Source: Zoogloeaceae bacterium (GTDB lineage: Bacteria; Pseudomonadota; Gammaproteobacteria; Burkholderiales; Rhodocyclaceae). Taken from it: a stretch of DNA of 64,000 nucleotides. Location of the stretch: positions 212,118 through 276,117 of the forward strand of contig JACKMC010000005.1 of NCBI GenBank assembly GCA_024235595.1, given 5' to 3'. Positions within the stretch are counted from its first letter, which is position 1. Each line of letters begins with the position of its first letter. The notes under the pieces were generated by a model that was not told the DNA's origin, ran no database searches, and saw nothing but the letters and a program-made list of their open reading frames with translations. Below are positions 28,229-36,890 of this stretch, piece after piece. Made by a program: the position numbers and the translations under genes.

Positions 28229-29053
28229 ATGAATCTAGTCGGAACTCTCGCAAAAGTGGCCATGGGCGTGATGGTTGCCCGTGGGGTCGGAAAGATGCTC
28301 GGGGGGCGCGGTGCGAGTCAGGCCGGCGGCCAGTCGGGTGGCCTTGGCGATCTGCTCGGCGGCCTCACCGGAGGGGGTGCCCAGCGGCAGGGCGGTGGCC
28401 TTGGTGACCTGCTTGGCGGACTTGCCGGCGGCGGCTCTTCGGCGCAAGGCGGTGGTGGCCTGGGAGGACTCGGCGGATTGCTCGGTGGCCTTCTCGGCGG
28501 CGGCGCTGCGCAACGTGGTGGCGCCGGTGGTGGCCTCGGTGATCTGCTCGGCGGCGCGCTCTCGGGCGGCGGTGGCCAATCGGGCGGTCTTGGCGGCCTG
28601 CTCGACAGCCTCGGTGGTGGTCAGCAGCAAGGCGGTGGCCTGGGCGGTCTGCTCAACCAGGCGATGAGTGGGCAGGGCGCGCCCGAGGCCACGCCGGAAC
28701 AGAATCATCAGGCCGAGCTCATGCTCCGCGCGATGATCAATGCGGCCAAGTCGGATGGCCAGATCGATGAGACCGAGCAGCAGAAAATCATCGAACAGCT
28801 CGGCGAGGTGACGCCCGAAGAAATCGATTTCGTGCGCGGCGAGATGGCCCGACCGCTGGACCTCGACGGATTCGTGCGCAGCGTGCCGCAGGGGCTCGGG
28901 CCGCAGGTGTATTTGATGTCGCTGCTCGGCATCGACCTCGATTCGCAGGCCGAAGCGGCGTACCTGGATCGACTCGCGAAGGGGCTGGGGATTTCACCCG
29001 CATCCGCAAACGAGATTCACGCCAAGGTCGGTGTCCCACCGCTCTACGCCTGA
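28229..29053 (+). CDS. Gly-rich TerB/DUF533-like protein
   Basis: A 274-residue protein in two parts. Residues about 25-165 are a low-complexity region built from about six degenerate copies of GGGLGDLLGGL separated by Gly/Gln/Ala linkers. Residues about 168-270 form a helical domain (AELMLRAMINAAKSDGQIDETEQQKIIEQLGEVTPEEIDFVRGEM) of the DUF533/TerB-like kind. YebE-type proteins of this kind are linked to the envelope stress response in enterobacteria; a role here is unknown. A hydrophobic start (VGTLAKVAMGVMVARGVGKML) may contact the membrane. A strong terminator follows. Confidence 0.8.
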   Translation: MNLVGTLAKVAMGVMVARGVGKMLGGRGASQAGGQSGGLGDLLGGLTGGGAQRQGGGLGDLLGGLAGGGSSAQGGGGLGGLGGLLGGLLGGGAAQRGGAGGGLGDLLGGALSGGGGQSGGLGGLLDSLGGGQQQGGGLGGLLNQAMSGQGAPEATPEQNHQAELMLRAMINAAKSDGQIDETEQQKIIEQLGEVTPEEIDFVRGEMARPLDLDGFVRSVPQGLGPQVYLMSLLGIDLDSQAEAAYLDRLAKGLGISPASANEIHAKVGVPPLYA

Positions 29054-29105
29054 GCGCCGCGGGGCGGGCCGAGTGGCCCAGGCCAGCGACATTTCGAAGC
29101 CGCGT

Positions 29106-29142
29106 TGAAAAACGGCCGCAGAGTGATCTGTGGCCGTTTTTC
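29106..29142. terminator. Bidirectional rho-independent terminator
   Basis: A 16-base stem, GAAAAACGGCCGCAGA with TCTGTGGCCGTTTTTC, pairs at 15 of 16 positions with one G-T pair and a GTGA loop. It has T-runs on both strands and sits between convergent genes ending at 29053 and 29198. Confidence 0.85.
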
Positions 29143-29197
29143 GAGTGCTTCGCTCGGGATTCGGGCAAGCATTGCCGGCAGCGCGTGCGCTGCGATT

Positions 29198-29936
29198 TCA
29201 AGCGTGGGTCGGAAACAAGGGTGTGCCGGTGACGCCGTTGGCGACTGAGGCCGAGGGCGAAGAGATGAAGCCGATGGTGGCGCCGACCGCGCGCAGGTCG
29301 CTCGCCAATCCGATGGGCGAGGTGCCGCAGAGGCGGATCGCGGCCGATGCGATGCGGGAGGTGCTGTTTGCGGTGCCCGCCCGAGCCTGGGTGTCGAGTC
29401 GGGCCATCAAGGTCCGCAACTGCTCGATCTGTTCGTTCTGCCGCTTGAGCAGGGTTTCGACCTGGCGCATGCGGATGTCGTCGATCTCCTCGTGCAGGGT
29501 CATGATCTCGAGTTCGGCCTTGAGATTGACCTCGTAGTCATTGGCGGCTGCAAGCCGATCCTTCGAGCTCTGGCGCTTCTGCGACATCATGATCACCGGC
29601 GCCTGGAGGCGGCCAGCATCGAGAGAATCAGGTTGAGGAAGACGAAGGGGTAGGGGTCGAACACCTCCCGGTTGGGAAGCAGCCAGGCGTTGACCGATAC
29701 CCAGGCCGCCAGCACGATCCCGAACAGGACGATGAACGACCAGGAGCCGCCGAACGCCGCCACCCGGTCGGCGAGGCGCTGGCCGAGGGTGAGTTTTTGT
29801 GAAAGCGTTCGTTCACGTTCTCCGAGATCACGACCCGTTTGGCCATCCGTTTGAGCACCCGCTGCTCGCGCTCGGGAAGATCGTCGTAGCCGGTTTGCAG
29901 GAGCTTTTCGGCAAGCTCCCTGACGCGTTGATTCAT
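29198..29936 (-). pseudogene. DUF1003 membrane protein with two frameshifts
   Basis: Three frames must be joined. MNQRVRELAEKLLQTGYDDL...SENVNERFH comes first. After a shift near 29810 in a run of five A (six would restore frame) comes KLTLGQRLADRVAAFGGSWSFIVLF...NLILSMLAA. After a second shift near 29611 (one missing base restores an IQAPVIMMSQ-type continuation) comes SSKDRLAAANDYEVNLKAELEIMTLHEEIDDIRMRQVETLL. The composite is a complete DUF1003 protein with two membrane helices and a coiled-coil tail. GGAG precedes the first ATG. It is either a young pseudogene or an artefact of two single-base errors. Confidence 0.8.
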
Positions 29937-30121
29937 TGCCGTTCTCCATGTTGGCAGTGCTGTCGCGCTATGTCGCCGGCGGGCACGCGGTGGACATGGA
30001 AGAGCAGGGTCGGCCTCCCGGCGAACTGCGGTGTTTCACATTCAGCGCGTATGATCGCCCCGCGGTCGGCAAACCGCGCGCCCGAAAACCGGTTCCTCGA
30101 ACCCGAGCCAGTGGTCCCTTC

Positions 30122-31486
30122 ATGGAAACAATCAACCTTCGACCCGCCGTATCCGAGGACGCGCGCCCGGGGCCGGTGAGTCTTCGCGAGGCCTTCGGCT
30201 TCTGGCTCAAGCTCGGTTTCATCAGTTTTGGCGGACCCGCCGGGCAGATCGCGATCATGCACCAGGAACTCGTCGAGCGTCGGCGCTGGCTCTCCGAGCG
30301 GCGCTTTCTGCACGCGCTCAACTACTGCATGCTGCTGCCGGGCCCCGAGGCGCAGCAACTCGCCACCTACATCGGCTGGCTGATGCACAGGAGCTGGGGC
30401 GGCGTGGTGGCAGGGGTCTTGTTCGTGCTGCCCTCGCTGCTCTTGCTGATCATGCTGTCGTGGCTCTATATCGCCTTCAACGATCTGCCGCTGGTGGCAG
30501 GGCTGTTCTACGGCATCAAGCCGGCGGTGACGGCGATCGTGCTGCATGCGGCGCACCGCATCGGCGCGCGCACCCTGCACAACCCGGCACTGTGGTCGAT
30601 TGCAGTGGCATCCTTCGTGGCCATCTTCGCGCTTGCCGTGCCATTTCCCGCCATCGTCGCGGCAGCCGCGCTGATCGGCTATGCGGGCGGAAGGCTGCGG
30701 CCGCACAGCTTCGGCCGTCAGCATGGTGCGGGCGGCATGGCGCGTGGTTTCGGCCCTGCACTGATCGACGACACCACCCCGCCGCCTGCACATGCACGTT
30801 TCAGCTGGCGGCGACTCGGTGGAATCGCACTCGTCGGGGCCTTGCTGTGGCTGCTGCCGATGGGCGGGCTGACGATGGCGCTCGGCTGGCAGCACAGCCT
30901 CACGCAGATGGGCTGGTTCTTTACCAAGGCCGCGCTGCTGACCTTCGGCGGCGCTTATGCGGTGCTGCCGTACGTGTATCAGGGCGCGGTGATGCACCAT
31001 GGCTGGCTCACGCCGACGCAGATGATCGACGGCCTGGCGCTGGGCGAGACCACGCCCGGGCCCTTGATCATGGTGGTGGCTTTCGTCGCCTTCGTCGGCG
31101 GTTACGTGAAGGCGATGTTCGGGCCCGAGAGCCTCTTCCTTGCCGGCGCGGTGGCGGCGGTGGTGGTCACCTGGTTTACCTTCCTGCCGTCCTTCCTGTT
31201 CATTCTCGCCGGCGGGCCGCTGGTCGAATCAACCCATAACCAGTTGCGCTTCACCGCGCCGCTTACCGCAATCACTGCCGCGGTGGTGGGCGTGATCGTG
31301 AACCTTGCGATCTTCTTCGGCTACCACGTGTTGTGGCCGCAGGGGTTCTCGGGCAGCTTCGATGCCGCCTCCGCCGCAATCGCGGTGGCGGCTGCGGTGG
31401 CGCTGTTCGGCTTCAAGCGCGATGTGATTCATGTGATCGCCGCCTGCGCCGTGGCTGGTCTGGCGGTCAGCATGCTGCAGTCATGA
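30122..31486 (+). CDS. chrA: Chromate transporter, ChrA (CHR) family
   Basis: A 454-residue inner-membrane transporter made of two homologous CHR halves. The first has FGFWLKLGFISFGGPAGQIAIMH and the signature LPGPEAQQLATYIGW; the second has TKAALLTFGGAYAVLPY and LGETTPGPLIMVVAFVAFVGG. Long-chain ChrA proteins export chromate by proton exchange. I start at METINLRPAVSED; the open frame reaches back to 29936 without family resemblance. No chrB regulator is adjacent. Confidence 0.92.
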   Translation: METINLRPAVSEDARPGPVSLREAFGFWLKLGFISFGGPAGQIAIMHQELVERRRWLSERRFLHALNYCMLLPGPEAQQLATYIGWLMHRSWGGVVAGVLFVLPSLLLLIMLSWLYIAFNDLPLVAGLFYGIKPAVTAIVLHAAHRIGARTLHNPALWSIAVASFVAIFALAVPFPAIVAAAALIGYAGGRLRPHSFGRQHGAGGMARGFGPALIDDTTPPPAHARFSWRRLGGIALVGALLWLLPMGGLTMALGWQHSLTQMGWFFTKAALLTFGGAYAVLPYVYQGAVMHHGWLTPTQMIDGLALGETTPGPLIMVVAFVAFVGGYVKAMFGPESLFLAGAVAAVVVTWFTFLPSFLFILAGGPLVESTHNQLRFTAPLTAITAAVVGVIVNLAIFFGYHVLWPQGFSGSFDAASAAIAVAAAVALFGFKRDVIHVIAACAVAGLAVSMLQS

Positions 31487-31487
31487 T

Positions 31488-31517
31488 CCGAGGCCCTCGA
31501 GGCCACGGCCTCTCGGG
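31488..31517. terminator. Stem-loop between convergent transporter genes
   Basis: GAGGCC-AC-GGCCTC (31499-31512) is nested within an outer CCGAG...CTCGGG, between chrA and the convergent antiporter gene. No T-tract follows, so terminator function is tentative. Confidence 0.3.
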
Positions 31518-31555
31518 CGCTTGCCGATGCGCCTGACGGCGCTGCCGGCCCCCCG

Positions 31556-32812
31556 CTACAAGACCTGAAAAGCGATTACCGCGACCATTGTCGGTGGCAG
31601 GGCGGTAACCAGCAGGCCGAGCGGGTTGATCGCCTCGTCGTCGAAGTTGCCGCGCAGGATCGCAAAGGCGGCAGGGTTTGGCGCGTTGGCGATGACGGTC
31701 AGGCCGCCGCCGGTGACCGCACCGGCAACCAGCGAGTACCTGAAGGCCTCATCGGTGCCCTCGACCAGTGAGCCGAGATAGGTCAGCGCGGCGTTGTCGG
31801 TGATCGCGGTGAGCGAGGTCGCGCCGAAAAACAGCGCGGTGCTGTCCATGCCGGCAAGCACGTCCTGCAGCCACCATTGCTGCTGGTTGCCGAGCGTGAC
31901 CAGGCCCGCAAGAAAGAAGCCGACCAGCAGTCCTTCGCGCAGAATCAGGCGGTCGTGATAGTGGCTGTAGCCTTCGGCGATGCCGAGAAAGAGCAGGAAC
32001 ACCCCGACGAAGACCACCGGATGGTGGGCGAAGAAGACGATTCCCGCCAGGAACAGCACATGCAGCGCGATCAAGAGCGGTGGGACGCCTGCCCGGCCGG
32101 CCTCGGGCTTGACGTCGAGGCGGCTCAACTCGGAGCGGAACAGCCAGGTCGCGAGTCCCGCATTGATGAGGACCGCGATCGCGGCTTTCCAGCCAAAGTG
32201 ACTGAGCATGTACCACATGTCCCAGTCCCAGCGTGCCGCGACCATCAGCACCGGTGGTGCGGCGAAGTGGGTGAGGGTGCCGCCGATCGAGATGTTGACG
32301 AACAGCGCCCCGAGGGTGACGTATTTGAGCCGGTGCGAGATGCCGCGCGAGTAGAAGTTGTCGCGCAGCATGAGCGCCGCAACGGTCATTGCGGCCGGTT
32401 CGGTGATGAAGGAGCCGAGCAGCGGGATGGCGGCGAGGCAGATGAAGTAGAAGGCGACGCTGTCGTTGAACGGGATGTAGCGGGCCATGGCATGGGCAAG
32501 GGTCTTGCAAAGCTCGAGCACCGGCCGGCTTGCCGCCACCACCATGATCACGAAGACGAAGGCCGGTTCGGTGAAGTTGAGGCCTTCCAGGTAAGAGATC
32601 GTCGTGTCGGTTCCGCCGGTGAAGGCCATGAAGGCGAGCAACACGAACGCCCAGAAGCCGAACACCACCTCGACCTCACCAAGCAGATGCCAGATGCCCG
32701 CGTGTCCGGGTTGGCGGTGGGCGAGCCGCTCGAAGTACTTGGTCATGAAGGTGTGCACCACTGCGATTGCGAACAGCAGCGTGCCGATCAACTGGATGGT
32801 GGTGGGGGTCAT
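31556..32812 (-). CDS. Putative Na+/H+ antiporter, ArsB/NhaD superfamily
   Basis: A 418-residue polytopic membrane protein with about ten to twelve helices. Recognisable stretches are ITEPAAMTVAALMLRDNFYSRG, VNISIGGTLTHFAAPPVLMVA and TSLTAITDNAALTYLGSLVEG. These are the re-entrant and unwound-helix segments typical of the ion-transporter superfamily, and the last two keep the polar residues used for ion coupling. Sodium/proton exchange is the usual annotation, but the ion is not proven by sequence. It is convergent with chrA. Confidence 0.82.
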   Translation of the reverse strand: MTPTTIQLIGTLLFAIAVVHTFMTKYFERLAHRQPGHAGIWHLLGEVEVVFGFWAFVLLAFMAFTGGTDTTISYLEGLNFTEPAFVFVIMVVAASRPVLELCKTLAHAMARYIPFNDSVAFYFICLAAIPLLGSFITEPAAMTVAALMLRDNFYSRGISHRLKYVTLGALFVNISIGGTLTHFAAPPVLMVAARWDWDMWYMLSHFGWKAAIAVLINAGLATWLFRSELSRLDVKPEAGRAGVPPLLIALHVLFLAGIVFFAHHPVVFVGVFLLFLGIAEGYSHYHDRLILREGLLVGFFLAGLVTLGNQQQWWLQDVLAGMDSTALFFGATSLTAITDNAALTYLGSLVEGTDEAFRYSLVAGAVTGGGLTVIANAPNPAAFAILRGNFDDEAINPLGLLVTALPPTMVAVIAFQVL

Positions 32813-33565
32813 GCGTTGGAAGTCCTCTTGATCCGTGGGCGGGGGCGGGTGACAGTATGCAGCCTGCGCCGTTCTGGGTGCGGAGTTATGGAGCTGAAGG
32901 TGGTTGCGGGGGTTCTCGGATCATCGCACTGAAGGTCAGGCTCAGGCCGATCAGACGAAGTGTCGCGAAGGCGATCCGGCGCATTGTGACAGGTGAGAAA
33001 GGTGGTGGAAATCGTCTGCCGGCGGAGGTCGCCAATGCAATCAGCAGGACAGCGAAGGCGGTCAGGAGTCGCACCGCGGAAGTGAGCGCACGCTGGGTGG
33101 CGACGAACCGTGTTCGCCAGGGCCAACCTGAAGGCGAATGCCGGCAACAACAGGTACCGGATTGCGGCGATGTCCATTTGCCGGCGATAGAAACGAAAGA
33201 TCGCCAGCCCTCCCGCCATGCCGCAGAGCCCGCCGGAAAATCCGGGGAACACGCCGCAGAAGAAGGCGCAGCTGGATGAGCGCTACGGCAGCCCCTTTCG
33301 CTTGAGTGCAAGGCTGATCCCGCCGTAGGCGATGGCCGCGCCGGGCAGAAGACCAAGCAGATCCGCTGCCCAATTGCCGAGGAAATCGGGCAGCGCCACA
33401 GCGGCGATGCTTGCACGCGTCAGCGTGCGCCCGAGGGTGGCCGGGACGGCAGAGCCTTCGGGTTGCGACCGGTCATCGAATCGGCGAGAACGGCGGCCCG
33501 GCGGTTCGGGGGGCTGCGCTTGCGGAGCGCGTCTGCCTGGGCAGGCCCGCCATCGACTCTCCGTT
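32813..33565. other. Decayed interval without an intact gene
   Basis: On the minus strand, membrane-protein-like pieces appear in different frames: a helix-rich tail at 33283-33440 and FPGFSGGLCGMAGGLAIFRFYRRQ at about 33180-33252. I find no start, no continuous frame and no family assignment. Confidence 0.5.
33283..33440 (-). pseudogene. C-terminal remnant of a membrane protein
   Basis: The frame reads LGRTLTRASIAAVALPDFLGNW then AADLLGLLPGAAIAYGGISLALKRKGLP and a TAG stop. One hydrophobic helix and a basic tail are seen. No start or family is recognised. Confidence 0.4.
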
Positions 33566-34207
33566 TCAGTAAGCGCGCTTTGCGCTCGCGAAACAGTACA
33601 GCAGCCCGTCGCCGCCGGTTGACCTCAAGGCATCCTGACCGCAGCCGCGGGTCTCATGGGAGCTGTTCCAGGATTTCGACGGGGCATCGTCGCGCAGGCC
33701 GATGCGGTCGTGGTGACCGACGAGGGTGGTTCCCGCGTCGCTGCTGGTCCAGCCCATGCAGTTCTTGCCCGCGACCCGGGTTCCTTCCGGGGTCGAGCCG
33801 GTGAGGATGTCGTGACGATTGGGGGTGTCGCCACGTCCTGCGATGACTTCACCCTTTTCGCTGAGCGCCGATTGCTTGTCGAGCTTGTTCTCCGGCCCGT
33901 GCAGTTGTTCCACGCTGGCGGCGATCATCACGCCCTTGGCGTTGTACCAGGGGCCGCTGCCGATACGGCTGCGGGCGTCGACCGTGTCGGTGCTGAGGTA
34001 GGCGTGCCAGGTCTTGCCGCCCGCGCCGGCCATTCCGGCCAGCTTTGCGCAGTAGGCATCCGCGCCCGCGAGTCCGCCCAGGTCGCCCCCTCGTCCGGGC
34101 CCCTGGCTGGTGACGAAGAAGCTCATCTCGGGCTGGGAGCCCGGGGACATCTGTGCGCAGGCGGCGAGCCCGAACGATGCGAGCATAAGGGCGGATATGG
34201 CTTTCAT
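33566..34207 (-). CDS. Putative lipoprotein of unknown function
   Basis: A 213-residue exported lipoprotein. The signal peptide MKAISALMLASFGLAACAQ has lipobox LAAC, giving lipidated Cys17. The body has FFVTSQGPGRGGDLGGLAGADAYCAKLA, AYLSTD and PWYNAKGVMIAASVEQLH, and a Cys-bearing C-terminal part (KNCMGWTSSD, RGCGQDAL, GLLYCFAS), resembling the lectin- or endostatin-like domain of several bacterial lipoproteins. GGAG is seven bases before the ATG. An IS630-family element is inserted exactly at that ribosome site, so the original promoter is now about 1.16 kb away. A longer frame begins inside the IS end. Confidence 0.75.
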   Translation of the reverse strand: MKAISALMLASFGLAACAQMSPGSQPEMSFFVTSQGPGRGGDLGGLAGADAYCAKLAGMAGAGGKTWHAYLSTDTVDARSRIGSGPWYNAKGVMIAASVEQLHGPENKLDKQSALSEKGEVIAGRGDTPNRHDILTGSTPEGTRVAGKNCMGWTSSDAGTTLVGHHDRIGLRDDAPSKSWNSSHETRGCGQDALRSTGGDGLLYCFASAKRAY

Positions 34208-34217
34208 GGACACTCTC

Positions 34218-35303
34218 CTAGTGTAGTGCTTCATTCTGCTTGGAACTTAAGCGCCTGTTGGCCCGAATCACCTTCTCAAGGATGTCTCGGGCGCTCTTGG
34301 TCCAGATGAACGGCTTTGGTTTGGTGTTGTGATGTGCGATGTATTCATCGATCGCGGCGACCAACTCTGGCACGCTGGTGAACACGCCGCGGCGTAGCCG
34401 TTCGGTGGTGATGTCGCGGAAGAAGCGCTCGACCATGTTCAGCCACGAGGCAGAGGTGGGCGTGAAATGCATCGTGAAGCGTGGATGCTTGTCGAGCCAC
34501 TGCTGGACACTGGGGTGTTTATGCGTGGCGTAGTTGTCGGCGATCAGGTGCAACGCCTTGCCCTTGGGGGTTTCGCGGTCGATTTTCTTCAGGAACTTCA
34601 ACCACTCGGTGTGGGTGTGGCGCTGCTGACACTGTGCGATGACTTTGCCGTCCAGAACGTTGAGCGCTGCAAACAAGGTCGTCGTGCCGTTGCGCTTGTA
34701 ATCGTGCGTCATCGTCTGCGCACGGCCCTTTTTCAATGGCAGGCCGGGCTGGGTACGGTCGAGCGCCTGCACCTGACTCTTCTCATCGCAGCACAACACC
34801 AGCGCATGTTCAGGCGGTGACATGTACAGCCCCACCACGTCTTCGAGCTTTTCGACAAACTTCGGGTCGCGCGAGATCTTGAAGCCGCGAACAAGATGGG
34901 GCTTCAGGCCATGTGCCCGCCAGATCCGCAGCACCGTGGTGTCGCTCACACCCGCTTCGCGGGCAAGGGTGCGCGTGCTCCACTGAGTGGCCGTCGCCGG
35001 CAAGGTCTGGGTCGTGCGCCGCACGATCTCTGCCGCATCTACCACGCTCTTGCGCCCGCCACGGGGCAGGTCCTGCTCGATAGCCGCAAGGCCACCTTGC
35101 GCGTAGCGCTCCCGCCAGCGACCCACCTGCACACGGCCGATCTTCAACTGCGCTGCAATGGCCTGATTCTCCAGGCCCTGCGCAGCCAACAACACAATGC
35201 ACGCCCGGCGTGCCAGCCGCACGCTCGTGGTGTTCGAGCGCGCCAGTCGCTTCAACGCCTTCTCTTCATCCGCATTCAGTTCGATCGTCGCCGCTACCCG
35301 CAT
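34218..35303 (-). CDS. IS630-family transposase
   Basis: A 361-residue DDE transposase. The N-terminal helix-turn-helix includes RLARRACIVLLAAQGLENQAIAAQLKIGRVQVGRWRERY. The catalytic residues appear as D in CCDEKSQVQ, D in LIADNYATHKHP and E in WLNMVERFFRDIT, the spacing of the IS630/Tc1 group. The ATG at 35303 follows TAGGAG. The gene looks intact. Its TAG stop uses the TA target duplication plus the first base of the flanking DNA. Confidence 0.95.
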   Translation of the reverse strand: MRVAATIELNADEEKALKRLARSNTTSVRLARRACIVLLAAQGLENQAIAAQLKIGRVQVGRWRERYAQGGLAAIEQDLPRGGRKSVVDAAEIVRRTTQTLPATATQWSTRTLAREAGVSDTTVLRIWRAHGLKPHLVRGFKISRDPKFVEKLEDVVGLYMSPPEHALVLCCDEKSQVQALDRTQPGLPLKKGRAQTMTHDYKRNGTTTLFAALNVLDGKVIAQCQQRHTHTEWLKFLKKIDRETPKGKALHLIADNYATHKHPSVQQWLDKHPRFTMHFTPTSASWLNMVERFFRDITTERLRRGVFTSVPELVAAIDEYIAHHNTKPKPFIWTKSARDILEKVIRANRRLSSKQNEALH

Positions 35304-35381
35304 CACTGGACTCCTACCTGGGCAATGCCGACTCAGACAGAGGGAAGATTTTTAAGTTGCAAGAATTGCGAAGCACTACAC
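34221..35381 (-). mobile_element. IS630-family insertion sequence
   Basis: An 1161-bp element with terminal inverted repeats matching at 24 of 30 positions, the first 12 exact (GTGTAGTGCTTC at 34221-34232; GAAGCACTACAC at 35370-35381). TA dinucleotides flank both ends (34219-34220 and 35382-35383), the usual target duplication. Removing the element leaves CTCCTAGGAG, a 10-bp palindrome. It carries one transposase. Confidence 0.93.
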
Positions 35382-35598
35382 TAGGAGGGGGCGGGTAGTT
35401 ACGACGACGGAGTCGGATTTCATCGCTCTTGTTGCGTTCTCGAGCCGCGGGCCGGGCGCACCGCAAGCAGTGGCATTGCCTGCGTTTTCGGTCCGTAGCG
35501 ACCAGGCCGGGTGGTCCGGCACCCGGCCCGTCGCCTCTCAGCATACCGGGTCGCCATCATGGCATGCAATCATGCTGCCTGCGACGCGATTGTCATGC

Positions 35599-36744
35599 TC
35601 AAAGCAGATAGCGCTCCATCTGCCGCACTGGCGCATTGCGAAGCAGGAACAGGTTGGGGTTGTCGCGCTCGGCGGTCTTGCCGGATTCGTTGACCCTTAT
35701 CGGTTCGCGCTCGAGGATGCACAGGCGGCGGCTGATGCAGTCGGCGCGCCACGGTGCGCTGGCGGCGCGCCCGCGCTCTTCGACCGCGATGCGGGTGAGG
35801 GCGAACTCATCCTTTGGATCCTCGCGTTCGATACGGCGGCGGATCGCGTCATGGGCCTTGTTGAGGCTGCCCTGCTGAACGCACAGATCGTACAGCGCCG
35901 CGAGGCAGCGGAAATTGCCGATGCGGATCGGCCTCACGCCGTGCAGCCACGACAGCGCGACAATCAGCTTGCGGCCATAGACGTCATAGGCATAGCGAAG
36001 GGTTTCGTCGCGAAAGGCCGGGGTATTGCCGACCGCCTGCAGTGCGGCCTTCCATTCGGGTGCGAAATCCGCCTTGCGGCTGCCGCGGCTGTGGGCGTCG
36101 GCCCATGCTACCTGTTTGCTGCGCGAGGGCAGCTTCATGACCGACTGCCACTCGTCCCACAGCGGGCCGAAGCAACGACGCAGCGCGGCCTCGTCGCGGG
36201 CCTGATAGCGGCGGAACATTTCCTGCAGGGTGCCGGTGCCGAAGTTGACCTGGATCGGCCCGAAGGAGAGCCCCGCACCATCGAAATTGCCGGTGACCTG
36301 GAGGTAGGGGTCGCCGGAGGTCTCGAATGCGGCGGTGATCTCGATCGCGCGCTCGAGCGCCTGTTCCGCTACCAAAGAGGGGAGGTTCAGCGGGTCGGGC
36401 ATCTCGAGGTAGACCTTGTCGCCGCGCACCTCGATGCGCTCGAACCAGCCGTCCTTGGCGAGCCGCGTGGCGGCGTCGACGACCTCCTGCGGCGCGCCCG
36501 ATGTCACCCACACGAAACGCCCATCCCGCCCGTTGCCGAGACCGTCGGCCGGTTTCATGGAAGCGATCTCGACGCTGCGGCCCAGCGCGCTGCGCAAGGC
36601 CTGGACGCCGCCGACGAGTTCGCGGTGGACGCGTACCTTGCCGTCCGGGCCGGCGTATTCGGAGAGCAGGAAGTTCGGCGTCACCCATGCATTGGCCGGG
36701 CCGCCGACCAGGTAGTCGTCTTCGTATTTGAGACCTTTTGCCAT
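35599..36744 (-). CDS. Cell-wall-active protein: M15-like plus chitosanase/lysozyme-like domain
   Basis: A 381-residue protein with no clear signal peptide. Residues about 15-85 (TPNFLLSEYAGPDGKVRVHRELVGGVQALRSALGRSVEIASMK) resemble an M15-type peptidase start, though zinc ligands are not complete. Residues about 125-330 contain AIEITAAFETSGDPYLQVTGNFDGAGLSFGPIQVNFGTGTLQEMF, which resembles the catalytic region of phage-type lysozyme/chitosanase folds with an early Glu. Its architecture suggests a peptidoglycan hydrolase, perhaps of phage or secretion-system origin. A GGGGGAAAGC precedes the ATG. The assignment is moderate. Confidence 0.55.
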   Translation of the reverse strand: MAKGLKYEDDYLVGGPANAWVTPNFLLSEYAGPDGKVRVHRELVGGVQALRSALGRSVEIASMKPADGLGNGRDGRFVWVTSGAPQEVVDAATRLAKDGWFERIEVRGDKVYLEMPDPLNLPSLVAEQALERAIEITAAFETSGDPYLQVTGNFDGAGLSFGPIQVNFGTGTLQEMFRRYQARDEAALRRCFGPLWDEWQSVMKLPSRSKQVAWADAHSRGSRKADFAPEWKAALQAVGNTPAFRDETLRYAYDVYGRKLIVALSWLHGVRPIRIGNFRCLAALYDLCVQQGSLNKAHDAIRRRIEREDPKDEFALTRIAVEERGRAASAPWRADCISRRLCILEREPIRVNESGKTAERDNPNLFLLRNAPVRQMERYLL

Positions 36745-36890
36745 GCTTTCCCCCTCGGACGAAATGCTGCCGGACATGCGCTTGCTGTCCTTGGTGTGCA
36801 TGCCGGATAGCCGGCGCATACCCGGACGCGATAGCTTCAAGTGTAGTCACTGCCGATGCGGTAGCAAGGAAGGACGCGGGGCCGCGCACT

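Noticed and set aside
28229..28690. Gly-rich tandem repeats as a DNA satellite or CRISPR-like array
   Set aside because: The repeats are coding, with variable spacing, and make the Gly-rich part of a TerB-like protein.
33566..34234. Longer lipoprotein starting inside the IS end
   Set aside because: The upstream ATG is contributed by the insertion; the lipobox signal peptide begins at 34207 with its own GGAG.
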